Assembly (NCBI RefSeq): GCF_007567505.1
Contig: NZ_CP041783.1
Location: forward strand, 124,001-188,000
Origin: Shewanella donghaensis
GTDB taxonomy: Bacteria > Pseudomonadota > Gammaproteobacteria > Enterobacterales > Shewanellaceae
DNA length: 64,000 nucleotides
Reading direction: 5' to 3'
Under the pieces are notes generated by a model. That model did no database searches. It saw only the letters and a list, made by a program, of their open reading frames with translations, and was not told where the DNA came from. Below, in pieces: positions 29,506 to 36,992 of the stretch. Position numbers and translations under genes: made by a program. Numbering within the stretch: position 1 is the first letter of the stretch; each line of letters opens with the position of its first letter.

Positions 29506-30150
29506 TTAATCAGGTGCAAAGCCATGGATACCAATACTTTCATTGTCTAAATAGGCGATGTTGTCAACCATTTTTAAACGTTGTAAGCTGAACCATTTAA
29601 CCACTAAAGGATAAATGGCATGTTCTTGTTCATGTACACGTGCAGAAAGTGTCTCAACATTGTCTTCTTCATAAACCGGTACTTTAGCTTGAAGAATAAC
29701 AGGACCTGCATCAAGCTCTGGAATGACAAAGTGCACACTGGCACCATGTTCAGCATCCTTAGCATCGATTGCTCTTTGATGGGTATTCAATCCAGCATAT
29801 TTAGGCAATAAAGAAGGGTGGATGTTTATCATCCTCCCCATATATTGGCTAACAAATTCATCAGATAGAATACGCATAAAGCCAGCAAGCACGATTAAAT
29901 CAGGTTGATATTTTTCTATAGCTTGCTGTAGGCGTTGATCGTATTGCTGGCGTGTTTCATCTTTGCGCACAATCACGCAACTGGTGTCAATTTCACCTTG
30001 ATGTGCACGTGTTAACCCGTACGCATCAGGTTTGTTACTAATAACACCAACAACTTCAGCGCTGACATTGTCATCACAACCATCAATAATGGCTTGTAAA
30101 TTACTACCATTGCCAGAGATGAGAACTAAAACACGACAGCATTCAGTCAT
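29506..30150 (-). CDS. purN: Phosphoribosylglycinamide formyltransferase
   Basis: A 214-residue cytoplasmic enzyme. It transfers a formyl group from 10-formyltetrahydrofolate to GAR in purine synthesis. Landmarks are ISGNGSNLQAIID (substrate site), the catalytic region INIHPSLLPKYAGLNTH and GASVHFVIPELDAGPVILQ with the conserved Asp. Its ATG follows the purM stop with no gap (TAAATG), so the two are translated from one message. The length is the usual one (E. coli 212). Confidence 0.96.
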   Translation of the reverse strand: MTECCRVLVLISGNGSNLQAIIDGCDDNVSAEVVGVISNKPDAYGLTRAHQGEIDTSCVIVRKDETRQQYDQRLQQAIEKYQPDLIVLAGFMRILSDEFVSQYMGRMINIHPSLLPKYAGLNTHQRAIDAKDAEHGASVHFVIPELDAGPVILQAKVPVYEEDNVETLSARVHEQEHAIYPLVVKWFSLQRLKMVDNIAYLDNESIGIHGFAPD

Positions 30151-31188
30151 TTAGTTAATCTCCACTTGCTCTTCGTCGCCTTGACGAGCAGCAATATCAC
30201 CGATTAACCAAGCGTTTTCGCCTTCAGCTTTTAACAATGTTAATGCAGCATCAACATTTTCTGCAGGAAGAGCGATAATCATACCAACACCACAGTTAAA
30301 GGTGCGGTACATTTCAAATTGTTCGATATTGCCGTTTTCCATTAACCAATCGAAAACAACAGGCCACTGCCAAGAGTCACCTTTGACGACGGCTTTACAA
30401 TCAGCAGGAAGTACACGAGGAATATTTTCCCAGAATCCACCACCAGTGATGTGAGCCATTGCATGAACTTCAGTTTGTTCTAGCAATTTTAATAATGGCT
30501 TAACGTAAATTCTTGTTGGCTCTAAAAGATGGTCAATGAGCGGCTTACCGGCTAAATCTTGCTTAGGATCCGCTTTGCTCACTTCAAGTACTTTACGAAT
30601 TAAAGAATAACCATTTGAATGAGGACCAGTAGAACCCAGTGCAATTAGTGCATCGCCTGATTTTACTTTAGTACCATCGATGAGGTTTTCTTTTTCAGCA
30701 ACGCCAACACAAAAGCCGGCTAAATCGTAATCTTCACCTTCGTACATGCCTGGCATTTCAGCAGTTTCACCACCGATTAGTGCACAGCCCGACTGAAAAC
30801 AACCTTCAGCGATACCGTTAACAACGGATGTTGCTGTTTCAACATCAAGTTTGCCGGTTGCGTAGTAATCAAGGAAAAATAATGGTTCAGCACCAGATAC
30901 GATTAAGTCATTAACACACATAGCAACTAAATCGACACCAACAGTGTCATGCTTTTTGTAATCAATGGCTAAGCGTAACTTTGTACCAACGCCGTCAGTA
31001 CCAGAAACTAAAACTGGATGTTTATATTTAGTGGGTAACTCGCACAATGCGCCGAAACCACCTAAATTGCCCATAACTTCTGGACGATGAGTGCGCTTTA
31101 CCGCAGTTTTAATGTTATCGACTAATGCATTACCAGCATCAATATCAACGCCAGCATCTTTGTAACTAAGTGGTGTAGGAGTAGTCAC
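30151..31188 (-). CDS. purM: Phosphoribosylaminoimidazole synthetase
   Basis: 345 residues from a GTG at 31188, the E. coli PurM length; AGAGG precedes it at seven bases, whereas the upstream ATG at 31209 adds seven residues and has no ribosome site. The enzyme closes the imidazole ring (FGAM to AIR, ATP dependent). Landmarks are [19 protein letters not shown], the Gly-rich [22 protein letters not shown] and [12 protein letters not shown]. It is first gene of a purM-purN operon, divergent from upp. Confidence 0.95.
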   Translation of the reverse strand: MTTPTPLSYKDAGVDIDAGNALVDNIKTAVKRTHRPEVMGNLGGFGALCELPTKYKHPVLVSGTDGVGTKLRLAIDYKKHDTVGVDLVAMCVNDLIVSGAEPLFFLDYYATGKLDVETATSVVNGIAEGCFQSGCALIGGETAEMPGMYEGEDYDLAGFCVGVAEKENLIDGTKVKSGDALIALGSTGPHSNGYSLIRKVLEVSKADPKQDLAGKPLIDHLLEPTRIYVKPLLKLLEQTEVHAMAHITGGGFWENIPRVLPADCKAVVKGDSWQWPVVFDWLMENGNIEQFEMYRTFNCGVGMIIALPAENVDAALTLLKAEGENAWLIGDIAARQGDEEQVEIN

Positions 31189-31428
31189 GGAGTTTCCTCT
31201 AGGGTACATCGTTTTATGGGATTTTATGCGGCGATATTCTAACAGCTTGTGTTACTAGTCGAAAGCCATGATTTAGCTTTATACGTTTATGAAAACAGTT
31301 TTTCGTAATAGATTTATTGGTTTAGCGTGAGATTGCCTGCAAATATGAAACTTTATGTTTTATACCGAGGATAAATAAACTAGAATTTGAACAATTTGCG
31401 AAAAATATCTCATTATTAGGAGTGCAAA

Positions 31429-32055
31429 ATGAAAGTCGTTGAAGTAAAACATCCGCTTATTCGCCATAAAGTTGGCTTAATGCGTGAAGCTGATATTAGT
31501 ACTAAAAGGTTTCGTGAGCTTGCCACAGAAGTTGGTAGTTTATTAACTTATGAAGCTACTTCTGATTTTGAAACAGAGAAAGTGACCATCGAAGGTTGGA
31601 ACGGTCCTGTTGAAATTGAGCAAATCAAAGGTAAGAAGGTCACCGTTGTTCCTATCCTGCGAGCTGGTCTTGGTATGATGGATGGTGTTCTCGAACATAT
31701 GCCAAGTGCAAAAATCTCAGTTGTCGGTATTTACCGCGATGAAGAAACACTTGAGCCAGTACCTTATTTTGACAAGCTTGTTAGTAATGTCGATGAGCGT
31801 GTAGCGATTGTTGTTGACCCAATGCTTGCAACTGGCGGCTCAATGATTGCGACTATCGACTTATTGAAAAGTCGTGGTTGTGTGTCAATTAAAGCCTTAG
31901 TGCTTGTTGCTGCGCCAGAAGGTATTAAAGCGCTAGAGATTGCTCATCCAGACATTGAGCTTTATACCGCATCTATTGATGATTGCTTAAATGAACAAGG
32001 TTATATTTTACCTGGTTTAGGTGATGCGGGTGACAAAATATTTGGAACTAAATAA
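31429..32055 (+). CDS. upp: Uracil phosphoribosyltransferase
   Basis: 208 residues, the same length as E. coli Upp. It salvages uracil to UMP with PRPP. The PRPP-binding loop [15 protein letters not shown] and the uracil-binding C-terminus ([18 protein letters not shown]) are intact. AGGAG precedes the ATG. It is divergent from purMN, a nucleotide-metabolism pairing also seen in E. coli. A transporter such as uraA does not follow; the next gene is convergent. Confidence 0.97.
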   Translation: MKVVEVKHPLIRHKVGLMREADISTKRFRELATEVGSLLTYEATSDFETEKVTIEGWNGPVEIEQIKGKKVTVVPILRAGLGMMDGVLEHMPSAKISVVGIYRDEETLEPVPYFDKLVSNVDERVAIVVDPMLATGGSMIATIDLLKSRGCVSIKALVLVAAPEGIKALEIAHPDIELYTASIDDCLNEQGYILPGLGDAGDKIFGTK

Positions 32056-32108
32056 GGCTTAATTTATTTAGCGCTTAATCTGGTGATAAGTCCAAATATA
32101 TAATCGAT

Positions 32109-32136
32109 AAAAGGGAGCCAATTGGCTCCCTTTTTT
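32109..32136. terminator. Bidirectional terminator between upp and the antiporter
   Basis: AAGGGAGCC and GGCTCCCTT pair around AATT, with A- and T-runs outside. Confidence 0.94.
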
Positions 32137-32152
32137 ATGCTTGTAGTACGAA

Positions 32153-33472
32153 CTACAACACCATTGCTGCAATCCAACCGAATCCAATCAGTGGGATGTT
32201 GTAATGAATAAATGTTGGAATAACACTGTCACGAATATGATCATGTTGGCCATCAGCGTTCAAACCAGCCGTAGGCCCTAAGGTTGAATCTGATGCTGGG
32301 GAGCCTGCATCTCCAAGTGCCGCAGCTGTGCCGACTAATGCAATGGTTGCCGCCACAGAAAAACCGAATGTCAGTGCAAGTGGTACATATATAGTGGCAA
32401 TAATGGGGATCGTAGAGAAAGAAGAGCCAATCCCCATGGTAATTAATAAGCCCACAATGAGCATTAGTAATGCCGCAAGCGCTTTATTATCACCAATGAT
32501 ATCGCCTAATGAAGTCACTAAGGTGCTGACTTCACCGGTAGATTTTACCACCGCTGCAAAGCCCGCGGCAGCAATCATAATAAAACCAATATTTGCCATC
32601 ATCAATACGCCTTGGTTAAACATATCTTGTCTAACATCGGGCTTAATAATGCCTGAGAATCTAAAGATGATAAAACCGGTTAAGGCACCAAAAATCATTG
32701 AATCAGTCTGCAGTTGCACCACTAAGGTAGCAAAAATGGCAAATAGTGAAATGAAGATGGTTTTCTTATTAATGCTGACTTCTTTTTCTGCTGATTCAAC
32801 TTCAGTTATCGCATATTGACGAGGCTTGCGGTAAGTAATGAAAACAGCGACTAATAAACCGGTAATCATACCTAACGCTGGCAGCATCATTGCCATAGGG
32901 ATTTGTTCTTTAACTGCACCTAAGCCGTTATTGTTCAAATTAGCCAGTAAGATATCATTTAAGAAGATCCCGCCAAAACCGATAGGTAAAATCATATAAG
33001 TGGTTACAAGACCAAATGTAATGATACAAGCCACCAAACGACGATCTATCTGCAATTTACTTAATACGTGTAAAAGTGGTGGAATGAGGATCGGGATGAA
33101 TGCGATATGGATAGGTAAAATATTCTGTGAGCTGATTGCCATTGATAGAATAGCGACCAAGATTAACCAGCGTACGACTAGCGTATTAGTACTGTTCGGC
33201 TCTTTGCCTACTTTCTTAATTATACTGTGTGAAATAAGTGTGGTTAAACCAGAATGGGACAATGCTGCAGCAAAAGCACCTAACAACGCATAACTTAACG
33301 CGATTTGAGCCCCGCCTCCAAGTCCATCATTAAACGCTGTGATTGTTTGATGGATATCTAAACCACCAAAAAGACCCGCTGCAAGGGCACTAACAGTAAG
33401 CGCAATGACAACATTCACACGCATGAGACTTAATGCAAGCATTAAGGTGACAGCAATTACGACTGCATTCAT
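32153..33472 (-). CDS. NhaC-superfamily Na+/H+ antiporter-like transporter
   Basis: 439 residues and about eleven membrane helices. The N-terminal helical hairpin ([19 protein letters not shown], then [18 protein letters not shown]) and the later [21 protein letters not shown] and [29 protein letters not shown] segments fit the Na_H_antiporter / YuiF-like branch. Relatives are annotated as sodium/proton antiporters, but some move amino acids, so the substrate is uncertain. It is monocistronic and shares a terminator with upp. Confidence 0.78.
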   Translation of the reverse strand: MNAVVIAVTLMLALSLMRVNVVIALTVSALAAGLFGGLDIHQTITAFNDGLGGGAQIALSYALLGAFAAALSHSGLTTLISHSIIKKVGKEPNSTNTLVVRWLILVAILSMAISSQNILPIHIAFIPILIPPLLHVLSKLQIDRRLVACIITFGLVTTYMILPIGFGGIFLNDILLANLNNNGLGAVKEQIPMAMMLPALGMITGLLVAVFITYRKPRQYAITEVESAEKEVSINKKTIFISLFAIFATLVVQLQTDSMIFGALTGFIIFRFSGIIKPDVRQDMFNQGVLMMANIGFIMIAAAGFAAVVKSTGEVSTLVTSLGDIIGDNKALAALLMLIVGLLITMGIGSSFSTIPIIATIYVPLALTFGFSVAATIALVGTAAALGDAGSPASDSTLGPTAGLNADGQHDHIRDSVIPTFIHYNIPLIGFGWIAAMVL

Positions 33473-33881
33473 ATTATTTAATTCTTATTAAGTTATGTTT
33501 TGATAATTATTCTGAGCTTATTCTTGTCTGTATAGGAATACATGTCCAGTTTATCTATAAGGAGTTTAAATTTATTGTATGCATGTAAGTAGGGTTTTTC
33601 ATTGATGTAACAGGGCTTGTAGTAATGTTGATTTTAATCTCTTTGTCATCAGCGAGTAATTTAAAAGAAGTATTTTTAAGCAGGTAAAACATATTTCATC
33701 TTAAAGGGCTTATCTCTTTAATCAATTAGCGGTAAAGTGTAGACCGATTATCGAATTGATATACATATTTAGGTATGCATTTATGCGAGCTGCCTCGCAT
33801 ATTGCTCAAGTTTAAGTATAATGCTACTCAGATTAACAGGCATTGTTTTAAATTTTTTCAATCCATAGATGGAGATACAAA
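33473..33881. other. Gene-free region upstream of the peroxiredoxin (409 bases)
   Basis: No plausible ORF. It holds the antiporter promoter region on the left and, on the right, an inverted repeat beside a TATAAT box (listed separately). The rest shows no structure that I can support. Confidence 0.5.
33782..33822 (+). promoter_or_regulatory. Candidate peroxiredoxin promoter with operator
   Basis: A consensus -10, TATAAT, lies at 33817-33822, and no good -35 is present at the right distance. Instead the inverted repeat TATGCGAG-CTGC-CTCGCATA (33782-33801) covers the -35 zone. This is the layout of an activator-dependent or repressed promoter. The binding protein is unknown; it does not read as a standard OxyR site. 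Confidence 0.45.
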
Positions 33882-34487
33882 ATGAGCGTATTAGTAGGCC
33901 GTCCGGCCCCAGATTTTACTGCCGCAGCGGTTCTTGGTACTGGTGAGATTGTTGATAGTTTTAACCTATCTACAGCGATTAAAGGTAAGCCAGCAGTTGT
34001 TTTCTTCTACCCACTCGATTTCACTTTCGTGTGTCCTTCAGAGTTGATTGCATTTGATCACCGTATTGAAGAGTTCACTAAACGTGGTGTTGAAGTTATC
34101 GGTGTTTCAATCGATTCTCAGTTCTCACACAACGCTTGGAGAAACACTTCAGTAGATAAAGGCGGTATTGGCGAAGTTAACTACACACTAGTTGCTGACG
34201 TTAAACACGAAATCTGTAAAGCATACGATGTTGAGCATCCAGAAGCAGGTGTTGCTTTCCGTGCTTCTTTCTTAATTGACAAAGAAGGTCAGGTTCGTCA
34301 TCAAGTGGTTAACGATCTTCCACTAGGTCGTAACGTTGATGAAATGCTGCGTATGATCGACGCATTACAATTCCACGAAGAGCATGGTGAAGTTTGTCCA
34401 GCTGGTTGGGAAAAAGGCGATAAAGGTATGACTGCAACAACTGAAGGTGTTGCTTCTTACTTAAAAGATAATTCTGACCAGCTTTAA
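33882..34487 (+). CDS. 2-Cys peroxiredoxin (AhpC/TSA type)
   Basis: 201 residues. The peroxidatic Cys51 lies in PLDFTFVCPSELIAF and the resolving Cys172 in GEVCPAGWEKGDKG, so this is a typical 2-Cys enzyme. It reduces hydrogen peroxide and organic peroxides. No ahpF follows, so reduction is probably by thioredoxin or by an AhpF elsewhere. The C-terminal region matches the Prx1 subgroup found in Shewanella and Vibrio. It has its own promoter region and terminator. Confidence 0.94.
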   Translation: MSVLVGRPAPDFTAAAVLGTGEIVDSFNLSTAIKGKPAVVFFYPLDFTFVCPSELIAFDHRIEEFTKRGVEVIGVSIDSQFSHNAWRNTSVDKGGIGEVNYTLVADVKHEICKAYDVEHPEAGVAFRASFLIDKEGQVRHQVVNDLPLGRNVDEMLRMIDALQFHEEHGEVCPAGWEKGDKGMTATTEGVASYLKDNSDQL

Positions 34488-34503
34488 GTTAGCGAATTAG
34501 AAC

Positions 34504-34532
34504 AAAAAAAGCTGCCATTGGCAGCTTTTTTT
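34504..34532. terminator. Bidirectional terminator after the peroxiredoxin
   Basis: AAAAAAAGCTGCC and GGCAGCTTTTTTT pair around ATT. Confidence 0.94.
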
Positions 34533-34635
34533 ATTTCAGTTTTAGGCAAATAAAGATTCAGTTATCATTGTTAAACAATCTGTTCCATAACAAAGTTTCA
34601 AAAATTAGTTTGAATGGTTATTACCAAAAAATCTA

Positions 34636-35367
34636 TTACTCTGAGTCAGACTCGATAGAATTTGTTTCGGTAGATTCAGCACTCGTTGACTCAACAAGTT
34701 TCTCTTTATCTTCCCCATCTTCTGTTTCATCAGCTGTTGGCATTGGCCAACCACCTAGCGCTTTCCATCTATTGACGATGTAACAAAATAACTCAGCCGT
34801 GCGTTCTGTGTCGTATAGTGCTGAATGTGCTTCTTTGTTATCAAAATCGATACCTGCCATCTTACAAGCTTTAGCTAATACGGTATGTCCAATAGCAAGA
34901 CCTGCAAGTGTTGCAGTATCAAAAGTCGCAAAAGGGTGGAAAGGTGAACGTTTTAAATCACAACGTTCAATGGCTTTATTCACAAAGCCAATATCAAATG
35001 CCGCGTTATGGGCCACAATGATGCTTCGATGGCAATCAACCGCTTTTTGGGCTTTCTTCACCATCTTAAAAATTTCGAGAAAAGCTTGTTTCTCATCAAT
35101 AGCACCGCGTAATGGATTAGTTGGATCAATACCATTAAACGCTAATGCTTCAGGCTCAAGGTTAGCCCCTTCAAAAGGCTCTATATGAAAGTGAATCGTT
35201 TTATCTAATTCGATTACTCCATCATCATTCATTTTAAGGGTGGTGACAGCTATTTCTAGCAACGCATCAGTTGCAGCATTAAATCCAGCAGTCTCAACAT
35301 CGATGACGACAGGGAAGTAACCTCTAAAGCGGTGTTTGAATTTGTTTGCGTCGCAGATATCGCTCAT
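34636..35367 (-). CDS. rnt: Ribonuclease T
   Basis: 243 residues from the ATG at 35367, which has GAGG six bases upstream; an ATG four codons earlier is less likely. It is a DEDDh 3'-5' exonuclease that trims tRNA and other stable RNA 3' ends. Motifs are [11 protein letters not shown] (Exo I), [14 protein letters not shown] (Exo II) and [16 protein letters not shown] (Exo III, catalytic His and Asp). The C-terminus carries a tail of about 30 acidic and Ser/Thr-rich residues after the conserved GGWPMP, absent from E. coli RNase T (215). It is divergent from motY. Confidence 0.95.
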   Translation of the reverse strand: MSDICDANKFKHRFRGYFPVVIDVETAGFNAATDALLEIAVTTLKMNDDGVIELDKTIHFHIEPFEGANLEPEALAFNGIDPTNPLRGAIDEKQAFLEIFKMVKKAQKAVDCHRSIIVAHNAAFDIGFVNKAIERCDLKRSPFHPFATFDTATLAGLAIGHTVLAKACKMAGIDFDNKEAHSALYDTERTAELFCYIVNRWKALGGWPMPTADETEDGEDKEKLVESTSAESTETNSIESDSE

Positions 35368-35504
35368 TAAAAACCTCATTCTTCATTATGTCGGCTATTA
35401 TGCTAAAACTGCGCCCAAGTGTCATGCTCGATTGCTAATTTATCTGCTAAAGATTAATTAAATAGAGCCGATAAAGTAATGTGACCAATAATCGGGATGA
35501 TTTT

Positions 35505-36374
35505 ATGTGGCGTAACCTTCTTTTATTATCGAGTTTTTGTTTTGTCTCTTCAGCGCAAGCTGATTTGCAACACTATGTAGCATCCCTAGATAACTCAATG
35601 TGGCGTATTAGTGAGAATAGCCCCATCGAATGTCGCCTCGAGCACGATATCCCAGATTATGGCAAAGCCATTTTTACTAGCACAGCGGGCAAAGATTTAA
35701 ATTTGAATTTCACGTTAGATATGTGGAATAAGCCTGATCAAATAACCGATGCACACCTTATCAGTAAGGCACCACAATGGCGCCCAGGTGTAAACGCGAA
35801 AGAAATTACCAAACTTCAATACCATAAACAGTTTAATGGTGAAGTACCAAAGAAAGCTGCCTGGTCTATGCTGTCTGAGTTAAGTAAAGGTATGCAACCC
35901 ACCTTTTACTATGCTGATTGGTATAACCAGTCGGATAAAGTGGCAGTAGGGCTGTCTGCGGCAAATTTTGGTGGCCAATATCGCCAGTTTCGTTCTTGTT
36001 TATCAACCTTATTACCGTACAGTTTTGATGATATAGCTTTTACTGTATTGAATTATGAAGAAGGTGGCACACAACTTACTCGTTTCTCTAAACATCAGTT
36101 AAGTCGTGTACAGGAATATTTGTCATATGATTCAGATGTGGATTTAGTTTTTGTTGATGCATATACAGACAGTTATGGCGGTCGCTCAACTAACCAAAGA
36201 GTTTCAGATAAGCGTGCAGATAACGTGGCTGACATATTAGTCGCAAGCGGAATCGAACAAAGTCGAATCCATAAAACGGGCCACGGAGAAAGAAGGCACG
36301 TGGCGTCGAATCAATTAACTGAAGAAAGAGCGCGTAACCGAAGGGTCGTGATCAAAATATCCAAGTCTATTTAA
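35505..36374 (+). CDS. motY: Sodium-type flagellar motor protein MotY
   Basis: 289 residues from the ATG at 35505; a GTG at 35481 would add eight residues before the signal peptide. The signal peptide ends at SAQA/DLQHY. An N-terminal MotY-specific domain (YVASLDNSMWRIS, CRLEHDIPDYGKA) precedes a C-terminal OmpA-like peptidoglycan-binding domain (VDAYTDSYGG, NQRVSDKRADNVADIL, GHGERR). MotY forms the T ring that anchors PomAB stators in sodium-driven polar flagella. It is monocistronic and separate from any flagellar cluster. Divergent from rnt. Confidence 0.94.
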   Translation: MWRNLLLLSSFCFVSSAQADLQHYVASLDNSMWRISENSPIECRLEHDIPDYGKAIFTSTAGKDLNLNFTLDMWNKPDQITDAHLISKAPQWRPGVNAKEITKLQYHKQFNGEVPKKAAWSMLSELSKGMQPTFYYADWYNQSDKVAVGLSAANFGGQYRQFRSCLSTLLPYSFDDIAFTVLNYEEGGTQLTRFSKHQLSRVQEYLSYDSDVDLVFVDAYTDSYGGRSTNQRVSDKRADNVADILVASGIEQSRIHKTGHGERRHVASNQLTEERARNRRVVIKISKSI

Positions 36375-36397
36375 AATTTAGATAACCCGCAGGAAAG

Positions 36398-36426
36398 AAT
36401 GGCTCAATTGATTGAGTCATTTTTTA
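36398..36426 (+). terminator. Terminator of motY
   Basis: AATGGCTCAA pairs with TTGAGTCATT (one wobble) around TTGA, then TTTTT. Confidence 0.85.
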
Positions 36427-36460
36427 TGGGCGAAACAAAATTTTGGTCCGAAAAAAAGAC

Positions 36461-36620
36461 AAAAAAAAGCCTACTTAAAGTAAGTAGGCAAAATAATTTG
36501 TATTCACAAATTCAAGGAAGGAAGTCAAGCATAAGAACCAGGGATAAGTTGAGGTATTGGGGTACATCAACTTGAAGTTCTTGGTTTTCAATAACTCAAT
36601 TAAGCTATGTCCTGAAAACA
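36461..36620 (-). ncRNA. Candidate small regulatory RNA (FnrS-like)
   Basis: A complete minus-strand unit with no ORF. Promoter: -35 TTGCCA, 17-base spacer, -10 TAATAT, predicting a start near 36620. Transcript: a 5' stem-loop made of two perfect stems (AAGAAC with GUUCUU, and AAGUUGA with UCAACUU) closing a C-rich loop containing UACCCC; an unstructured stretch with ACUUCCUUCCUUGAAUU; and a 9-bp terminator hairpin with eight U. Length about 160 bases. The layout and the ACUUCCUU..UUGAAUU core resemble what I remember of E. coli FnrS, but no FNR box is seen at the expected place. Hfq dependence is inferred from the U-rich tail. Confidence 0.7.
36469..36489 (-). terminator. Minus-strand terminator without a minus-strand protein gene
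   Basis: GCCTACTTA and TAAGTAGGC pair around AAG. On the minus strand eight T follow. No coding gene reads into it, which points to the small RNA. Confidence 0.92.
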
Positions 36621-36626
36621 AGATAT

Positions 36627-36655
36627 ATATTAGAGATATTACTCTAATCTGGCAA
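36627..36655 (-). promoter_or_regulatory. Promoter of the candidate small RNA
   Basis: Minus strand TTGCCA (36650-36655), 17-base spacer, TAATAT (36627-36632). The spacer and part of the -10 are occupied by the palindrome at 36629-36648. Confidence 0.55.
36629..36648. promoter_or_regulatory. Operator-like palindrome 1 (ATTAGAG-N6-CTCTAAT)
   Basis: Perfect 7-bp arms around ATATTA, located between the -35 and -10 of the small-RNA promoter, a position where a bound protein would block polymerase. Confidence 0.6.
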
Positions 36656-36677
36656 ACTAGAAAAATTTCGATTTAGG

Positions 36678-36692
36678 ATTAGTATTACTAAT
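36678..36692. promoter_or_regulatory. Operator-like palindrome 2 (ATTAGTA-T-TACTAAT)
   Basis: A perfect 15-base palindrome centred about 46 bases from palindrome 1. Both start and end with ATTAG...CTAAT, suggesting the same kind of binding protein although the spacing differs. Confidence 0.55.
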
Positions 36693-36992
36693 GCTTAGTT
36701 TAATCAAGAAAATGAGTGTAAGCACTTAAAGATGACCTGAAAGCCTAATCTGTTGGGTTATAAGCATACTGCGTGCATATTTAATCGAAAACAGTCAACT
36801 CTCTTTGATAAACAAATGTTAAATATTCCACTTTGGGCTGCATATAAAAACTAATGAGATAAAAATATCTGCTTATAACCCCATGAAATAGGCTTGAAAT
36901 CACCATTTAAACTGAGAAAGTCGCAAAAAATCATATTTTGGGTATATTACTTTTAGGCAAGAAGCCGTAATGCAAAAACAAGGTTAGCAAAA

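Larger units (their letters stand above)
36375..36992. other. motY-prolyl oligopeptidase intergenic region (618 bases)
   Basis: Left to right: motY terminator, minus-strand small RNA with terminator and promoter, two ATTAG palindromes, then about 300 bases of AT-rich DNA holding the promoter of the peptidase gene. No further ORF is credible. Confidence 0.7.

Noticed and set aside
31280..31312. PurR-like CGAAAAACTGTTTTC between purM and upp
   Set aside because: One half fits the consensus, but the left half and the central CG are wrong; too weak to list.
32328..32819. 163-residue plus-strand open frame antisense to the antiporter
   Set aside because: It is the mirror of a real membrane-protein gene with clear family motifs; the antisense product has no recognisable domain or ribosome site.
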